The notes: generated by a model not told the origin, from the letters alone. Positions 1 to 13,465 are shown, numbered from the stretch's first letter. The stretch: 64,000 bases of DNA from Daucus carota subsp. sativus (GCF_001625215.2 NC_030381.2:3187131-3251130); one strand, 5' to 3'. Numbers and translations are program-made.

Positions 1-90
1 GGTGAAAGTTCGGAGAACGACCTCGGTGAGGATGATGGAGATGGTGCTGGTGACGATGCTTCCGATGATGCTTCCGATGGTGATAGTTAG
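1..90 (+). CDS. C-terminal tail of a CACTA transposon protein (partial)
   Basis: Frame 1 is open from the window edge to a TAG at 88-90 and encodes about 29 residues, very rich in Asp, Glu, Ser and Gly and ending in repeated DDASD-like units. The start lies outside the window. The TAG is followed by about 1 kb of subterminal repeats and then a CACTA 3' terminus, so this is most likely the last exon of a protein encoded by that element (transposase or accessory DNA-binding protein). The acidic tail has no diagnostic motif, so the protein class is inferred from position only. Confidence 0.5.
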   Translation, partial: GESSENDLGEDDGDGAGDDASDDASDGDS

Positions 91-417
91 CATGTTAATT
101 AGTTTTTAATTAGCTAACTATTATTGCTTTTGTTAATGACTTTTGGTTGGATAATTTTGGGATGCAACCTGAATTTGCATGGTTTCGCTATGTTAAAAGA
201 ATTGTATCTTGTGAATTTGCATGGTTTGGATAATTTGTATGGAAGTGTTTGGTTGTATTTGAATGATGTTTTAAATTAATGCATATTGGATGTTGTTTTT
301 GGTTCAGAATTTGATATTATTTGGTATTTTTTTTGTGTTTGTTGGGTATGGTAAATGACAGGAAAGGTATATAGTTCATACTGTAAGCACTGCATTTTTT
401 GAATTTTGGTGCCCAGA

Positions 418-1097
418 AAACCGACCAATTATGGTCATTTCCGACCAAATATGGTAATAACAAACACAGAAAACCGACCAAGTGGACACATTTCCGACCA
501 AATTTGGTCGTACTTGGTCCCAGAAAACCGACCAAATTCTTCATGAAATCGGTCGGTAATGAATCCTGAGGTTGGACCACTAAAACCGACCAAAATGTGT
601 GTTGATTCCGTGGTCGGTTTTATAGCAGAAGCTCAAGTTCTGGCAAAAAATCCTTCCCGATCGACCGACTCATAACCGACCAACTATAAGAAAACCGACC
701 GACTCATAACCGACCAACCCTTGGTCAGATTTAAAACAGAAGCTGAGGAGCTGGCCAAAAAAACCTTCCCGACCGACTCATAACCGAGCACCTGTCGGTC
801 GGTTTTAAATTCTTATTTCCGACCAAGTTATTACCGACTACGCCCTGGTCGGTTTTGTGTCAGTCCACGTGTATGCCAAGTCACAGGTGGGGCCATGTTT
901 TGCGGAAATGGAAACACATTACCGACCGAATTCGGCGGTCGGACGTCGGTCGGTAATGAGACTCATTTCGGACCGACTTGTCATTTCCGACCCGTTTTTA
1001 AGGGACCAACCCCATCGGTCGGTAATCGGTCGGAAATGACCTCAAAACCGACCGAATTGAGTCATTTCCGACCGATTTTTGCGGTCGGAAATGCCCT
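418..1097. repeat. CACTA subterminal repeat array, CCGACCAA / TTGGTCGG core
   Basis: More than 25 copies of an 8-bp core (CCGACC[AG]A and its complement TTGGTCGG, often as AAAACCGACCAA or ATTTCCGACC) occur in both orientations. Neighbouring cores are commonly 15-40 bp apart. In characterised CACTA elements such arrays bind the element's own DNA-binding protein and pair the ends for transposition. Copies become more GC-rich (ACCGACCGAATT, CGGTCGG) toward the terminus. Confidence 0.85.
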
Positions 1098-1111
1098 GTT
1101 TTCTTGTAGTG

Positions 1112-1263
1112 TATAAACACTATTACACCCACTACTTTTCTTCACTATCTCAAATCTATAATTAAATATAAATGGGTCCTTTTACTATACTCACTTTTCA
1201 CATAACTTTACTCATTTTTTACCTTTTTTCCTCATCTCCGTGTCCCTGGTACGGAGGGAGTAC
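1112..1263. mobile_element. Right half of a Stowaway-type MITE
   Basis: The segment ends in GGTACGGAGGGAGTA (about 1248-1262), the widespread Stowaway terminus (TACTCCCTCCGT...) with TA at its edge. Just inside is ATCTCCGTGTCCC, a common subterminal phrase of these elements. The left half is not next to it: the CACTA end abuts directly at 1111. The simplest reading is that the CACTA element inserted into the MITE and that the left half lies before the window. Confidence 0.7.
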
Positions 1264-2781
<1,518 letters not shown>

Positions 2782-3355
2782 ACTTAGTGCATTGCCTACA
2801 ATATCCAAAGATATGGACAACATCCATCAAATCAACTTACAACACATTCTTCACACCTCAATCATATATCATAGAACCATCAACTATCCGATCATTCTCA
2901 CGATTGCACTACCAACACAAAAACAAGTCTGAAATGACTTCAAGCAATACACAAACCCTTAATTTATACCCACACAAGCATTCACAAATACTATCTCAAA
3001 CATCAAATTTCTTTAAAACATGCTTTTCATAAACCACACTAATTACCGTAAATCAACTAGACAACTCAATTTTGTATAAACCACTACACACATTAGCGCA
3101 TACACACACACACATTGAACAAGTCACATTTCATAATCCACATATTCATAAATCAACTAGACAACTCAATTTTGCATAACCACTAGACACACAAACACTC
3201 ACACACACATGAAACAAGTCACATTTCATAATCCACAAACTCGTAAATCAACTAGACAACTCAATATTGCATAACTACTAGACACACAAACACTCACACA
3301 CACATAAAACAAGTCACATTTCATAATCCACATATCCATACTCGAAAACCCTCAC
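2782..3355 (-). other. Intron 1 remnant downstream of the 3356-3743 exon
   Basis: No coding signal is seen. On the minus strand it follows a good splice donor (GCTG|GTGAGG at 3356/3355) and reads as AT-rich, CA-rich intron sequence with a tandem repeat at 3050-3341. No later exon of the gene is recognisable before homology to family R begins at 2781, so the gene appears cut off within its first intron. Confidence 0.5.
3050..3341. repeat. ~96-bp tandem repeat, three copies
   Basis: Three direct copies start at about 3050, 3150 and 3245, each opening with AAATCAACTAGACAACTCAA, followed by a CACACA run and then CAAGTCACATTTCATAATCC. The period is 95-100 bp, with a few substitutions between copies. 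It lies in the presumed intron of the neighbouring minus-strand exon. Confidence 0.9.
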
Positions 3356-3743
3356 CAGCAACTAAATACGCAACTGAAACCAAAAACACCAAAACCAACG
3401 GCATAAACACCACCATCCAATAATAATCCACCGTCTGCTGATCCGTCAAATAAAACGCCCCAGGAAACACATCCTCCCCGCCGCCACCGCCACCAGAGCT
3501 CACATTTATCGACAACGGCTGAATCCTCAAATCCCGGCAAAACACGCGTTTCCCGTCCTCCGCCGGGAACACAATCTTCACGCTAATCGAGGTGGACACA
3601 ACGATCACAATCACGATACACAACAAGAGGGAAATCAAGACGGGGCGTTGTAATTGGATCATCGCTTTGTCTTCTTCGCGCAGATTGTCGTACTCGTGCT
3701 TCGGCATGAAGGCTTGCCGGAGAGCGTTGCTGAGTAACGCCAT
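3356..3743 (-). CDS. First exon of a conserved plant two-helix membrane protein (gene truncated)
   Basis: The exon starts at the ATG at 3743-3741 and encodes 129 codons plus one base. It opens MALLSNALRQAFMPKHEYDN, which I recognise as the start of a conserved, uncharacterised plant membrane-protein family without being able to name it. Hydrophobic segments lie at about residues 35-60 and 107-129, with a Gly-rich loop between them. An upstream in-frame ATG at 3788 is less likely because the family usually starts at MALL. The open frame runs on to 3321, but a strong donor (G|GTGAGG) at 3355 suggests those last residues are intron. Later exons are absent and family R sequence flanks both sides. 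It could be a captured gene fragment or the stump of a gene broken by rearrangement. The exon itself has no stop or frameshift. Confidence 0.6.
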
Positions 3744-3788
3744 GGATGTGTGTAGTTTGATTTGGGGATTAGGGTTTGGAGATGACAA

Positions 3789-6700
3789 GTTAATTCATGT
3801 ACTAGAACAAGTCATGTGGTTGATGTACCAGGCATAAATTAATCCGAAACCGATTTAATCCGGTCATAAATTAATCTGAAACCGACTTCATACGCATAAA
3901 TTAATTGGGAATAATAAAAAAATTCAAAACAAATAATATTGATATTATTTATTATTCTCTAGATTTTATTTTACTTGTTATTTTTTGAGAGATGGTTCCG
4001 TATGTTTTTTTAAATTTTTATAAAATATAATTTTATAAATGATTTGATGAAAAATTTCTAGATAAAATTAAAAATTCAATTTCAACTAAAACAGGAAAAT
4101 TACAAAATGAGTCATAAAAATATATTTTATGAAAAATTAAATTATTAATAAGAGAATTCTTACAAAATTATAAAGAGATTTGTATATATAGTTATTGACA
4201 TAAAGAGATTTGTATATATATTTATTGACATTGATTTTAGACGCGAGAAGGGAAATTGTGTTTGTTTAAACTCTAACCAATTTGTTTCATAACAAATTTA
4301 TATGTCAGCATTCTAACTTTCTCATCGGTATTACACTTAATCATACAGATGATTACAAACATCTTTAAGATATTATATCTTATAATTTCTTTAAATTGTC
4401 CTCCGTGAGCTGAGAAAAATGTTCGTTCATCTATATTTTAATTTTTAATTTTCTATTTTCTTAAAATTATTATATTTAACTAATCATCGTTTGCTTGTAC
4501 ATTCATCAATAATAAAATGTTTAATGGTCTTCCATCAATAACATCACAAAATGAGCACCTAAACAAATGCTACATATAAACCAAAAAAATTTGTAAATTA
4601 TGAATAACTGTTCCAAAGTGCATAATCCTATTTTAACAGGTCAATAAATGTCAATAAATAAACAGACAAATACTAAAACTACTTCAAGTAACTTGATGGT
4701 TTCTTGAACATCATCTATTTTAAGTATTTTGAGCCCTGATCTTACATAGGAATAAGAATAAGACAATATGGTTACTCCAATCTACACTGCTAGATTTAAA
4801 CTTGATTCTTTTAAATTCAGAAGTTCCACGATGTGCTACGTTTGTTTTATCTTCAACTAAATAGATAAGTAGGCAGCTTCTTCATAATAGTAGATAACAA
4901 GCAGATTAGAGGATTAGCGGGCCTTAGATAATTGTTTTTCATCTTTTTGGAGCATCATCTTCATTGTTTTGTTTACTGCAAATCATCTTCTTTGTTTACT
5001 GCAAAGAGGAATGTGAAAATCAGTGACATTCATACTAAAACATTTAATAGATTTTAAGTACATTATAACTTAACTATATAATACGCATACCTTCAACATT
5101 TCTGAGCCATCCGTCTCAAACATATTATTAAACAAGACAATCTTCACGTGAATAAGATTGTATTGAGTTGGTTTTATTACAGGGTCCATGGTAACTCAGC
5201 ACACAATTCTAGCCACCTACATAGAGCTCGCTGATAGACAACAAAAACCAATATGATGATTGGTTCCTATCAACAATCTTATCATGTCTCTTTTGAAATA
5301 AAATGATATAAATGTATGGGAAAGAGAAGCAAGAACTAAAGGTCAAACTAATATATATTGGTCACTGCATAGTAATATTTAAGAGACATCATTTATATGT
5401 TACTGAATTAAATAGGAAGTAGATCAACCTTCAGCAATTGTTTGCTCAGATGAAGATTCTTCTCTTATTTCAAGGAATCCCTAGCAGTGGTGGCAACCTC
5501 TGGGTTCTTTTGCGCCAAATGAAGCAGTGACACGACTAAACACATAGGGCAAAATGGGCATATAAAGTTTGTTAGACAGATAAAGACAGAAATTTTACAA
5601 TATTACATATATTGTAAGAAGTTTGTACATGCAAAACCAATTTTATTGTTATACACAAATCAAGCGAAGGGTGAAAATACCATATCGAGAAATGTTGGCA
5701 TTTCTCTTTGTCCACTTAGAGCAAGGTTTGGTAGAATCACTTTTATCCCATGCCGGCCTGACATAATGAATTTCAATATTTCACGAATTTCATATTGTAC
5801 GCATTAATTATAAAGTTAACAGTTATGAGAGTACTTAAATATTAATTTATGTCCTTTCAGATATCACAATAAATAAAGTTCATACAGAAACCTATAAACG
5901 TAAATGCACAGCCTATACACATAATTTATCACGAATTGCAAGATAGCGCCGCTTGGACGGATCCTCTCTCAGTGTTTTGAATTAAATGAATGTGATTCAA
6001 CAAAATATAACACAATAGTATCAACAATATCTAGATTCTTAATGCCCATCTATTGCTAAATTTCGAGACTGTGGTTTCCCTTTATCATCTCTATCCAACA
6101 AGCAATGATCTCTTATAAGTATTTCCATAGACATACAGAAATCAAAAGGTAGTTTACTTTCTAATTATTTTCTACATTAATACTACAAGAAAAAGGGTGC
6201 TCAAAACTAACACAAAATATTCCGATACAGCTAACCAACACAATCACGATAAACAGACCACAATTACCACAGGTCGTTCAAAACTAACCACAAATCACCC
6301 TTATCCAGTGACAAAATATTCCGATACAGCCAACCAACACAATCAAGGGCACAATCAATCATTAAATATTCCGATACAGCTAACCAACACAATAAAGCTG
6401 ATCACTATCAGTTATCACATATATGTTCAAAACAGACCACAACTAAATGAGATCTATCTAGTCAATTAAACACTTTCGTAACACAAATCAGAATTTTACC
6501 CACTGAGGTGGCAATAGAACATAGTTTTGTTTTGCTGGAGTATCTTCTTCATTGTTTACTGCAAGAACAAATGCGATAATTAGTGAGTTTCGTATCAGAT
6601 AAATTAGCTATAAAACAATCGGAATTGAAAATCCAGGGCTTAAGAAAACGATATATATACCTGGTTTTCGGCTTCGAAACGGACAACATAAAGAATTTGA

Positions 6701-6860
6701 ACATCGATATATCTAGCAACACTGAATTATGAATACACTCGAATAGATACATACACACACGATTATTATCGATCGATGCGGCGCGCCCTAATCTAATTGG
6801 GATGTCGCCGCCTTAACCTGCACGAGGAGTTTAGAAGAGATTTTATACCTAAAATATAAG
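3789..6860 (-). pseudogene. Family R unit 2 (decayed, nearly full length)
   Basis: Read on the minus strand: a promoter-proximal GC-rich block near 6770-6830; a first exon ending near 6660 at donor CCAG|GTATAT; an acceptor TTGCAG near 6564 with an exon encoding VNNEEDTPAKQ; an exon near 6030-6110 with KNLDIVDT; an exon at about 5690-5760 encoding SKWTKRNANIS; and later exons near 5410-5530 and 4830-4870. Stops interrupt several exons. Unlike unit 1 it retains the block with TTCCACGATGTGCT (about 4825). I cannot name the parent protein. Confidence 0.5.
6180..6470. repeat. Transposon-end-like sequence with short direct repeats
   Basis: Begins TACTACAAGAAAAAGGGTGC, close to a CACTA terminus (CACTACAAGAAAA). 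It continues with repeated ATTCCGATACAGCTAACCAA, CACAATCA and TTCAAAACAGACCACAA units, like a subterminal array. Related sequence recurs at about 10003, 20172, 27640, 37113 and 56469, always in the same intron position of family R. No opposite terminus is found nearby. The open frame at 6197-6469 is only the repeat read as codons. Confidence 0.5.
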
Positions 6861-7926
6861 TGGGGTAAGTGATGGGCTAGGGTTTCTTCTGGATAATCGG
6901 AATGGGCTTTTTTATAAATTATAAGATGGGGTAAGTGATGGGCTTTTTATGAGTTACTTTAAACAACTATGATAGTAGAATTTTATGGGCCTCGTTTGAT
7001 TTGATAAGTGAATGACACGAGACGGTTAGTGTGATTGTTCAGAATTTTATATGTTAAACATGTATTTTATATGTTTGATTGTTTTTTTATTTTGAATTAG
7101 ATGACGGTGAAAAGCTCTGTGACTACATGCTAATTTTCTTCGCTAAATTTTATATGCTAATGTTCTCTATAGTTTAAAAAGTTTGAAATGTTGAAAATTT
7201 TGATATTCAAGCAAACTTAATTTTAAATATATGTTAATAAGTCTAATTATAAAAAAATAATAAATTATAATTGAAAAATATGTATTATATTATTAAAAAT
7301 ATTAAATTAAATTAATTGAAATCCATCAAATATAGGTATAGGGTTTTAAAAAATTATAATTTAATTTTAAATATTTGTTGCTAGATTTATCTTATTTAGC
7401 ATGTAATTTATATTAAAATGTAATAATCGAATATATGGATATTTCGTGGTTTGAATCACTTTCAATTACCGTCATTAAATTTCATATCAAATTGATGAGA
7501 AATATTTAATATAATATTTAGAAGAGTTTCTTTATATGATTAGGGTTTATTTCTCATCAATAATATAATCGAATTTAATTTATAATATAAATTTATAATA
7601 TTTAAAATTCCAAACAGCCATATTAAATATTATATTAAAATTATATAAAGAATATAAAACATACAATAGTATCAATTATTTATTAAAATAATATATATTT
7701 AAGACTATTTACTTAGATTAATATTCCTGTTGATTAATTCAAAAACACCCAAATCATAATAGATTTAAGATAATTTTTGGTAATTTAAAAAACCTTTCAT
7801 TTTCTTAATATCTGTTAAAATCACCATTGTCATAAAAAAAACTACATGATAAATATTTGATATAATTGATACATTAATATACATACGTGCATAAATTTAT
7901 CAGCCTGATAGATTTCAATACCGGAG
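6861..7926. other. AT-rich intergenic DNA
   Basis: No coding signal on either strand. 6960-7200 resembles 10780-10900 and 28860-29020, the flank upstream of family R. 7690-7926 matches 24150-24415. It is therefore part of the diverged outer version of the 16.94-kb unit, with the intervening kilobases missing. Confidence 0.5.
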
Positions 7927-10640
7927 TATGACAAGTTAATTGATTGTTATGTACTAGAAAAGTCTGAAGCGATCGCAGGTATAAATTAATCCGAAACCGA
8001 TTTAGTCCGATCATAAATAAATCTCGGGAATAATAAAAGAATCCAAAACGAGTAATATTAATATTATTTATTATTCTCTAGATTTTATTTAATTTGTTTT
8101 TTTAGAGATAGTTCTGTATGTATTTTAAAGTTTTATAAAATATATTTCTTAAATAATTTGATGAAAAAATTTCTAGATAAAATTAAAATTTTAATTTTAA
8201 CAAAAATAGGAAAAGTACAAAATGAGTCATGAAAATCTATTTTATAAAAATTTAAAATATAAATAAGGAAATTCTAATGAAATTATAAAACGATTTACAT
8301 ATAGTTATTGACATTGATTTTAGACGAGAAGGGAAATTGTGTTTGTTTAAACTCTAATCTAAATTCTAATCATTTTGTTTGTGTTTGTTTAAACTGTAAT
8401 AAATTTGTTTCGCTTGTACATTCATCAACAATAAATTGTTTTATGTTCTTCCATCAATAAGATCACAAAAACATCTAGCTTCCGCACCTAAACAAATGCT
8501 ACATAACCCAGAAGAAAATTGGTAAATTATGAATAACTGTTCCAAAATGCAGAATCCTGTTTTAACACACAAACAAGCGTATTATATACATTATACAGGT
8601 CAATAAATAAAAAGATAAATACTAGAAATACTTCAAGTAACTTAATGGTTACTTGAACATCATCTATTTTAAGTCTTTGGAGTCCTGATCTTACATACGG
8701 ATAAGAATAAGACAATATGGTTACTACCAATTCGCGGTCCTTAGATAATTGATTTTCATCATTTTGGAGCATCATCTTCATTGTTTACTGCAAATCATCT
8801 TCCTTGTTTACTGCAGAGAAGAATGTGAAAATCAGTGACTTTCATACTAGAAAATTTAATAAATTTCAAGTAGATTATAACTTAATTATAAGCATACCTT
8901 CACCATTTATGAGCCATCCGTCTCCCGAATATTATTAAACAAAACAATCTTTACGTGAATAAGATTGTATTGGGTTTGTTTTATGGCAGGGTCGGCTAGG
9001 AGCTCAGCACAAAATTCTTGCCACCTACATAGAGCTCGCTGAGGGAAGATGGAACTCATCCTTGTGCTTTGGAACAAGGTCGGAAATTCCTAGAGGTGGT
9101 GCCAGCCTCTAGGTTCTTTTACCTCATCAGCTGCATAAACACAAACACTGGACACAGGGCACAGTGGACATATAATATATCTTAGAAAAATAAGGACGGA
9201 AATTTCATAATTTTGCATATATTGTAGGAAGTGTACATATAAAAACCAATTTTTTTGTTATACAAAAATCAAGCGAAGGGTGAGGAATACCATCTCGAGA
9301 AATGTTGGCATTTCTCTTTGTCCACTTGGTGCCAATTCTGGTAAAATTAATTTTATTCCTTGCCGACCTGACATAATAAATTACATATTCTACGCATTAA
9401 TTAAACAATTAACAATTATGAGAGTACTTCAATACTAATTTATGTCCTTTCAGATATCACAATAAATAAAGTTCATACAGAAACCTATAAACGTAAATGC
9501 ACAGGCTACATACATAATTAATCACAAATTGCAAGATAGTGCCGCTTGGATGCATCCTATCACAATGTTTTGAATTAAATAAATGTGATTCAACAAGATA
9601 TAACACAATAGTATCAACAATATCTGGATTCTTAATGCCCATTCATTGTTAATTTTCGAGACTGTTTGGTTTCTCTTTATTATCTCTATCCAACAAGCAA
9701 TGGTATCTAATAACAATAGAAAGCTTTCCATAGACATACAGAAATCAAAAAGCAGTTTACTTTTCTAATTAACTTCTACATTATACTACGAGAAATAGGG
9801 GGCTCAAAACTAACACAAAATAGTATCACAATATCTGGATTCTTAATGCCCATCCATTGTTAATTTTCAAGACTGTTTGGTTTCTCTTTATCATCTCTAT
9901 CCAACAAGCAATGATCTCTTACAACAATAGAAAGCTAAAGTATTTCCATAGACATACAGAATCAAAAAATAGTTTCCTTTTCTAATTAACTTCTACATTA
10001 TACTACAAGAAAAAGGGTGCTCAAAACTAACACAAAATATTCCAATACAGCTAACCAACACAATCACGATATGTTCAAAACAGGCCACAATTACCAAAGG
10101 TCGTTCAAAACTAATCACAAATTACCCCTTATCCAGTGACAAAGTATTCCGATACAGCAAACCAACACAATCAAGGGCACAATCAATCATAAAATAATAC
10201 GATACAGCTAACCAACACAATCAAGGGCACGATCTCCCAGTTATCGCATATATGTTCAAAACAGACTACAATTAAATGAGATTTAGCTAGTCAATTAAAC
10301 AAGCCTTTCATTACAGATCATAATTTTACCCACTGAGGCAGCAATAGAACATAGTTTTGTTTTTCCTGGAGCATTTTCTTCATTATTTACTGAAACAAAA
10401 AATTCGATAATTAGCGAGTTTCATATCAGATAAATTAGCTATCAAACAATCGGAATTGAGAAATCTAGGGCTTAAAAACACGAAATATATACCTGTTTTT
10501 GGGCTTCGAAACGGATAACATAACGAATTTGAAACATCGATCCAGCGATTCAGCACTGAATTATGAATACACTCAAACACACACGATTATTATCGATCGA
10601 CGCGGCGTGCCCTAGTCTAATTGGGAAGCCGCCGCCTTAA
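7927..10640 (-). pseudogene. Family R unit 3 (decayed)
   Basis: Minus-strand order matches the other R units: first exon ending near 10500, VNNE-type exon near 10385 with acceptor altered to TTTCAG, exon near 9600-9700 containing NPDIVDTIVLYLVESHL, exon at about 9296-9366 encoding TKWTKRNANIS, and a degenerate third-last exon carrying a stop (ATGAGGTAA). About 210 bp around the NPDIVDT exon is duplicated in tandem (9601-9810 and 9811-10020). It is not coding as it stands. Confidence 0.5.
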
Positions 10641-11300
10641 CCTGCACGAGGAGTTCACATGTGATTTTATACCTAAAACATATGGGCTAGGGTTTCTTAT
10701 GAATAATCTGAATGAGGTTTTTTTAAGTGATGGGCTAGGGTTTAATCAGAATGGGCTTTTTTTAAGTGATGGACTGTTATTGTGATTGTTCATAAACACG
10801 TTTGACTGTTTTTATTTGAATTGATTTTCTTCACTAAATCATGGATCAAGTTCTCCGTAGTTCAAAAATTTTTCTTAAAATGTTGAAAGTTTTGATATTT
10901 AAGCAAATTTATTTTAAAATATATGATAATAAGTCCACTTATAAAAAAATAATAAATTTAAATTTAAATATTAAAATATGTATTATAGTCTCGGATATAA
11001 ATATGATCATAGTCTCGGAAAAAAAGTAAGTCTTTTTGTATATCAAAATATTTGAAATGAATTTTTAAATTCTAATTTGATATTTATTAATGTAGGCAGT
11101 TTTTATTTTTGATATATTGAAAAAAGTAGTTTTGAAACTTTCCTCCAATATATCCGAAACTGAAAAAAGGTAATTTTTATTTTTGATATTTTCAAAATTA
11201 AAAATATAATTCTATACTTTATTTCAATAATTTTGATACAGAAAAAGGTAGGTAGATTTTATTTTTGATATACTGAAAATGATAGTTCTAAAACTTGCTT
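10641..11300. other. AT-rich flank, no gene seen
   Basis: Carries AGGGTTT/GGGCTT phrases from the family R upstream region and then low-complexity TTTTTATTTTTGATAT sequence leading into the 572-bp repeats. The open frame at 10841-11029 has no recognisable domain and lies in AT-rich sequence; I do not consider it a gene. Confidence 0.5.
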
Positions 11301-13010
11301 CTAATATACCCGAAACTAAAAAAGGTAGTTTTTATTTTTGATATTTTTCATCCAAAAATTTCAGAAAATTGGAGGAAAAAAAGTAAGTTTTATTCGATAT
11401 CAAAATAATTGAAAAGAAATTTCAAATTCTGATTTGATATTTATTAAGTTAGTTAGTTTTTATTTTTGATATATAGAAAAATGAGGTTTTGAAACTTTCC
11501 TTCAATATCCGAAATTGAAAATGGTGATTTTTATATAAAAAAAAAGTAATGTAGATAGGTAGATTTTATTTTTGATATTTTGAAAAAGAGTTCTAAAATT
11601 TACTTCCTCGCGTAATATATTATTTATGGTCCAAGAGGCATAATCTGCTCCCTCGGAGTTGAGTCCAACCTGTGACCAAGGATACAAGCCTCCGCTTTTA
11701 ACCTAGTTGAACCAACTTTTCTGGCAAAAGATGTATTTGATATGGGGCTAAAAATGCAAAAACCAAAACGAAAATGAAATATATTTGAGGCATATGGTCG
11801 AAAAGCTTGAACATGTTGTGAGACTCTTTTATATATTTCTAAATTATAAAAAAATCGTGTTTTTCAGGCTACTTCTAATATACCCGAAACTAAAAAAGGT
11901 AGTTTTTATTTTTGATATTTTTCATCCAAAAATTTCAGAAAATTGGAGGAAAAAAAGTAAGTTTTATTCGATATCAAAATAATTGAAAAGAAATTTCAAA
12001 TTCTGATTTGATATTTATTAAGTTAGTTAGTTTTTATTTTTGATATATAGAAAAATGAGGTTTTGAAACTTTCCTTCAATATCCGAAATTGAAAATGGTG
12101 ATTTTTATACAAAAAAAAGTAATGTAGATAGGTAGATTTTATTTTTGATATTTTGAAAAAGAGTTCTAAAATTTACTTCCTCGCGTAATATATTATTTAT
12201 GGTCCAAGAGGCATAATCTGCTCCCTCGGAGTTGAGTCCAACCTGTGACCAAGGATACAAGCCTCCGCTTTTAACCTAGTTGAACCAACTTTTCTGGCAA
12301 AAGATGTATTTGATATGGGGCTAAAAATGCAAAAACCAAAACGAAAATGAGATATATTTGAGGCATATGGTCGAAAAGCTTGAACATGTTGTGAGACTCT
12401 TTTATATATTTCTAAATTATAAAAAATCGTGTTTTTCAGGCTGCTTCTAATATACCCGAAACTAAAAAAGGTAGTTTTTATTTTTGATATTTTTCATCCA
12501 AAAATTTCAGAAAATTGGAGGAAAAAAAGTAAGTTTTATTCGATATCAAAATAATTGAAAAGAAATTTCAAATTCTGATTTGATATTTATTAAGTTAGTT
12601 AGTTTTTATTTTTGATATATAGAAAAATGAGGTTTTGAAACTTTCCTTCAATATCCGAAATTGAAAATGGTGATTTTTATACAAAAAAAAGTAATGTAGA
12701 TAGGTAGATTTTATTTTTGATATTTTGAAAAAGAGTTCTAAAATTTACTTCCTCGCGTAATATATTATTTATGGTCCAAGAGGCATAATCTGCTCCCTGG
12801 GAGTTGAGTCCAACCTGTGACCAAGGATACAAGCCTCCGCTTTTAACCTAGTTGAACCAACTTTTCTGGCAAAAGATGTATTTGATATGGGGCTAAAAAT
12901 GCAAAAACCAAAACGAAAATGAGATATATTTGAGGCATATGGTCGAAAAGCTTGAACATGTTGTGAGACTCTTTTATATATTTCTAAATTATAAAAAATC
13001 GTGTTTTTCA
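11301..13010. repeat. ~572-bp direct tandem repeat, three copies
   Basis: Copies begin at CTAATATACCCGAAAC at 11301, 11875 and 12447 (spacings 574 and 572). They are almost identical, including the GTCCAAGAGGCATAATCTGC block and the GTTGAACCAACTTTTCTGG block. The corresponding places in copies 1 and 2 (about 29430-29995 and 58258-58825) hold a single unit, so the triplication is private to this outer copy. Confidence 0.95.
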
Positions 13011-13011
13011 G

Positions 13012-13031
13012 CCCCCCCCCCCCCCCCCCCC
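13012..13031. repeat. Poly(C) tract, 20 C
   Basis: Twenty consecutive cytosines at the end of the third 572-bp repeat. The homologous sites in copies 1 and 2 read TTTTTTCCCCC. The length may vary or be imprecise because long homopolymers are error-prone in assembly. Confidence 0.9.
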
Positions 13032-13465
13032 AAGTTTTTGGGCTGAGCGTGTATTATTTTTTGAAGAAAATTTTCAAGGACACAGTTTAAACTTTAAACC
13101 TCATTCATCTTTGTATCACCATCAAAATGAGATCATTCATCTTTTTATCACCGTCCTAATTAACTTTGGAAGATATAAAGTTCTCATATTGACTTGCATG
13201 GGAAAGTGGGAGCTCATATTAAGACTCCTATATTCTTTTACATTTGTAAAACTAGGTGTGAAGACGGCGTGAAGTAAAAACATTTTTCGAGAGCATGCAC
13301 ATTATCAAAACAAATAAGCTGTTTGTTTATAATCTTAAATAACAATATTAGTTGTTCATTTTTATCACAAGTTCCCAAACTGCTTGCAAGTTGGGAAAGT
13401 TTCCTGAAAAGGAATCTGTTCTGCTTTTCTTCCAAGTATTATATCACACTCTCATTCTTTCATTT

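Larger units (their letters stand above)
1..1111 (+). mobile_element. CACTA (En/Spm-type) DNA transposon, 3' part
   Basis: The right terminus at 1098-1111 is the reverse complement of CACTACAAGAAAAC, the canonical plant CACTA terminal inverted repeat. About 700 bp of subterminal repeats lie just inside it, as expected for this superfamily, and a coding end lies at 1-90. The 3-bp flank outside the terminus is TAT (1112-1114), matching the family's 3-bp target duplication, but the left end is outside the window and the duplication cannot be confirmed. ORF-like stretches at 317-580 and 857-1116 are products of the repeats. Confidence 0.9.
7690..13360. repeat. Diverged outer copy (tail) of the 16.94-kb tandem unit
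   Basis: Collinear with 24150-30298 and 52980-59129 but with many substitutions and indels. It lacks the sequence corresponding to 24420-25750, lacks the 455-bp exon block at 27952-28409, and has a three-fold rather than single 572-bp repeat. Beyond about 13.36 kb the match to copies 2 and 3 becomes nearly perfect, so the break between old and recent duplication lies close to 13.36-13.52 kb. Confidence 0.75.

Noticed and set aside
317..1116. Open frames at 317-580 (-), 857-1039 and 895-1116 (+)
   Set aside because: They consist of the CACTA subterminal repeats read as codons; no independent coding signal.
3050..3341. CRISPR-like array
   Set aside because: Contiguous ~96-bp tandem repeat without spacers, in plant DNA.
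6197..6469. 90-aa ORF with repeated KYSDTANQHN
   Set aside because: Repeats of a transposon-end-like array translated; the same array is out of frame in other R units.
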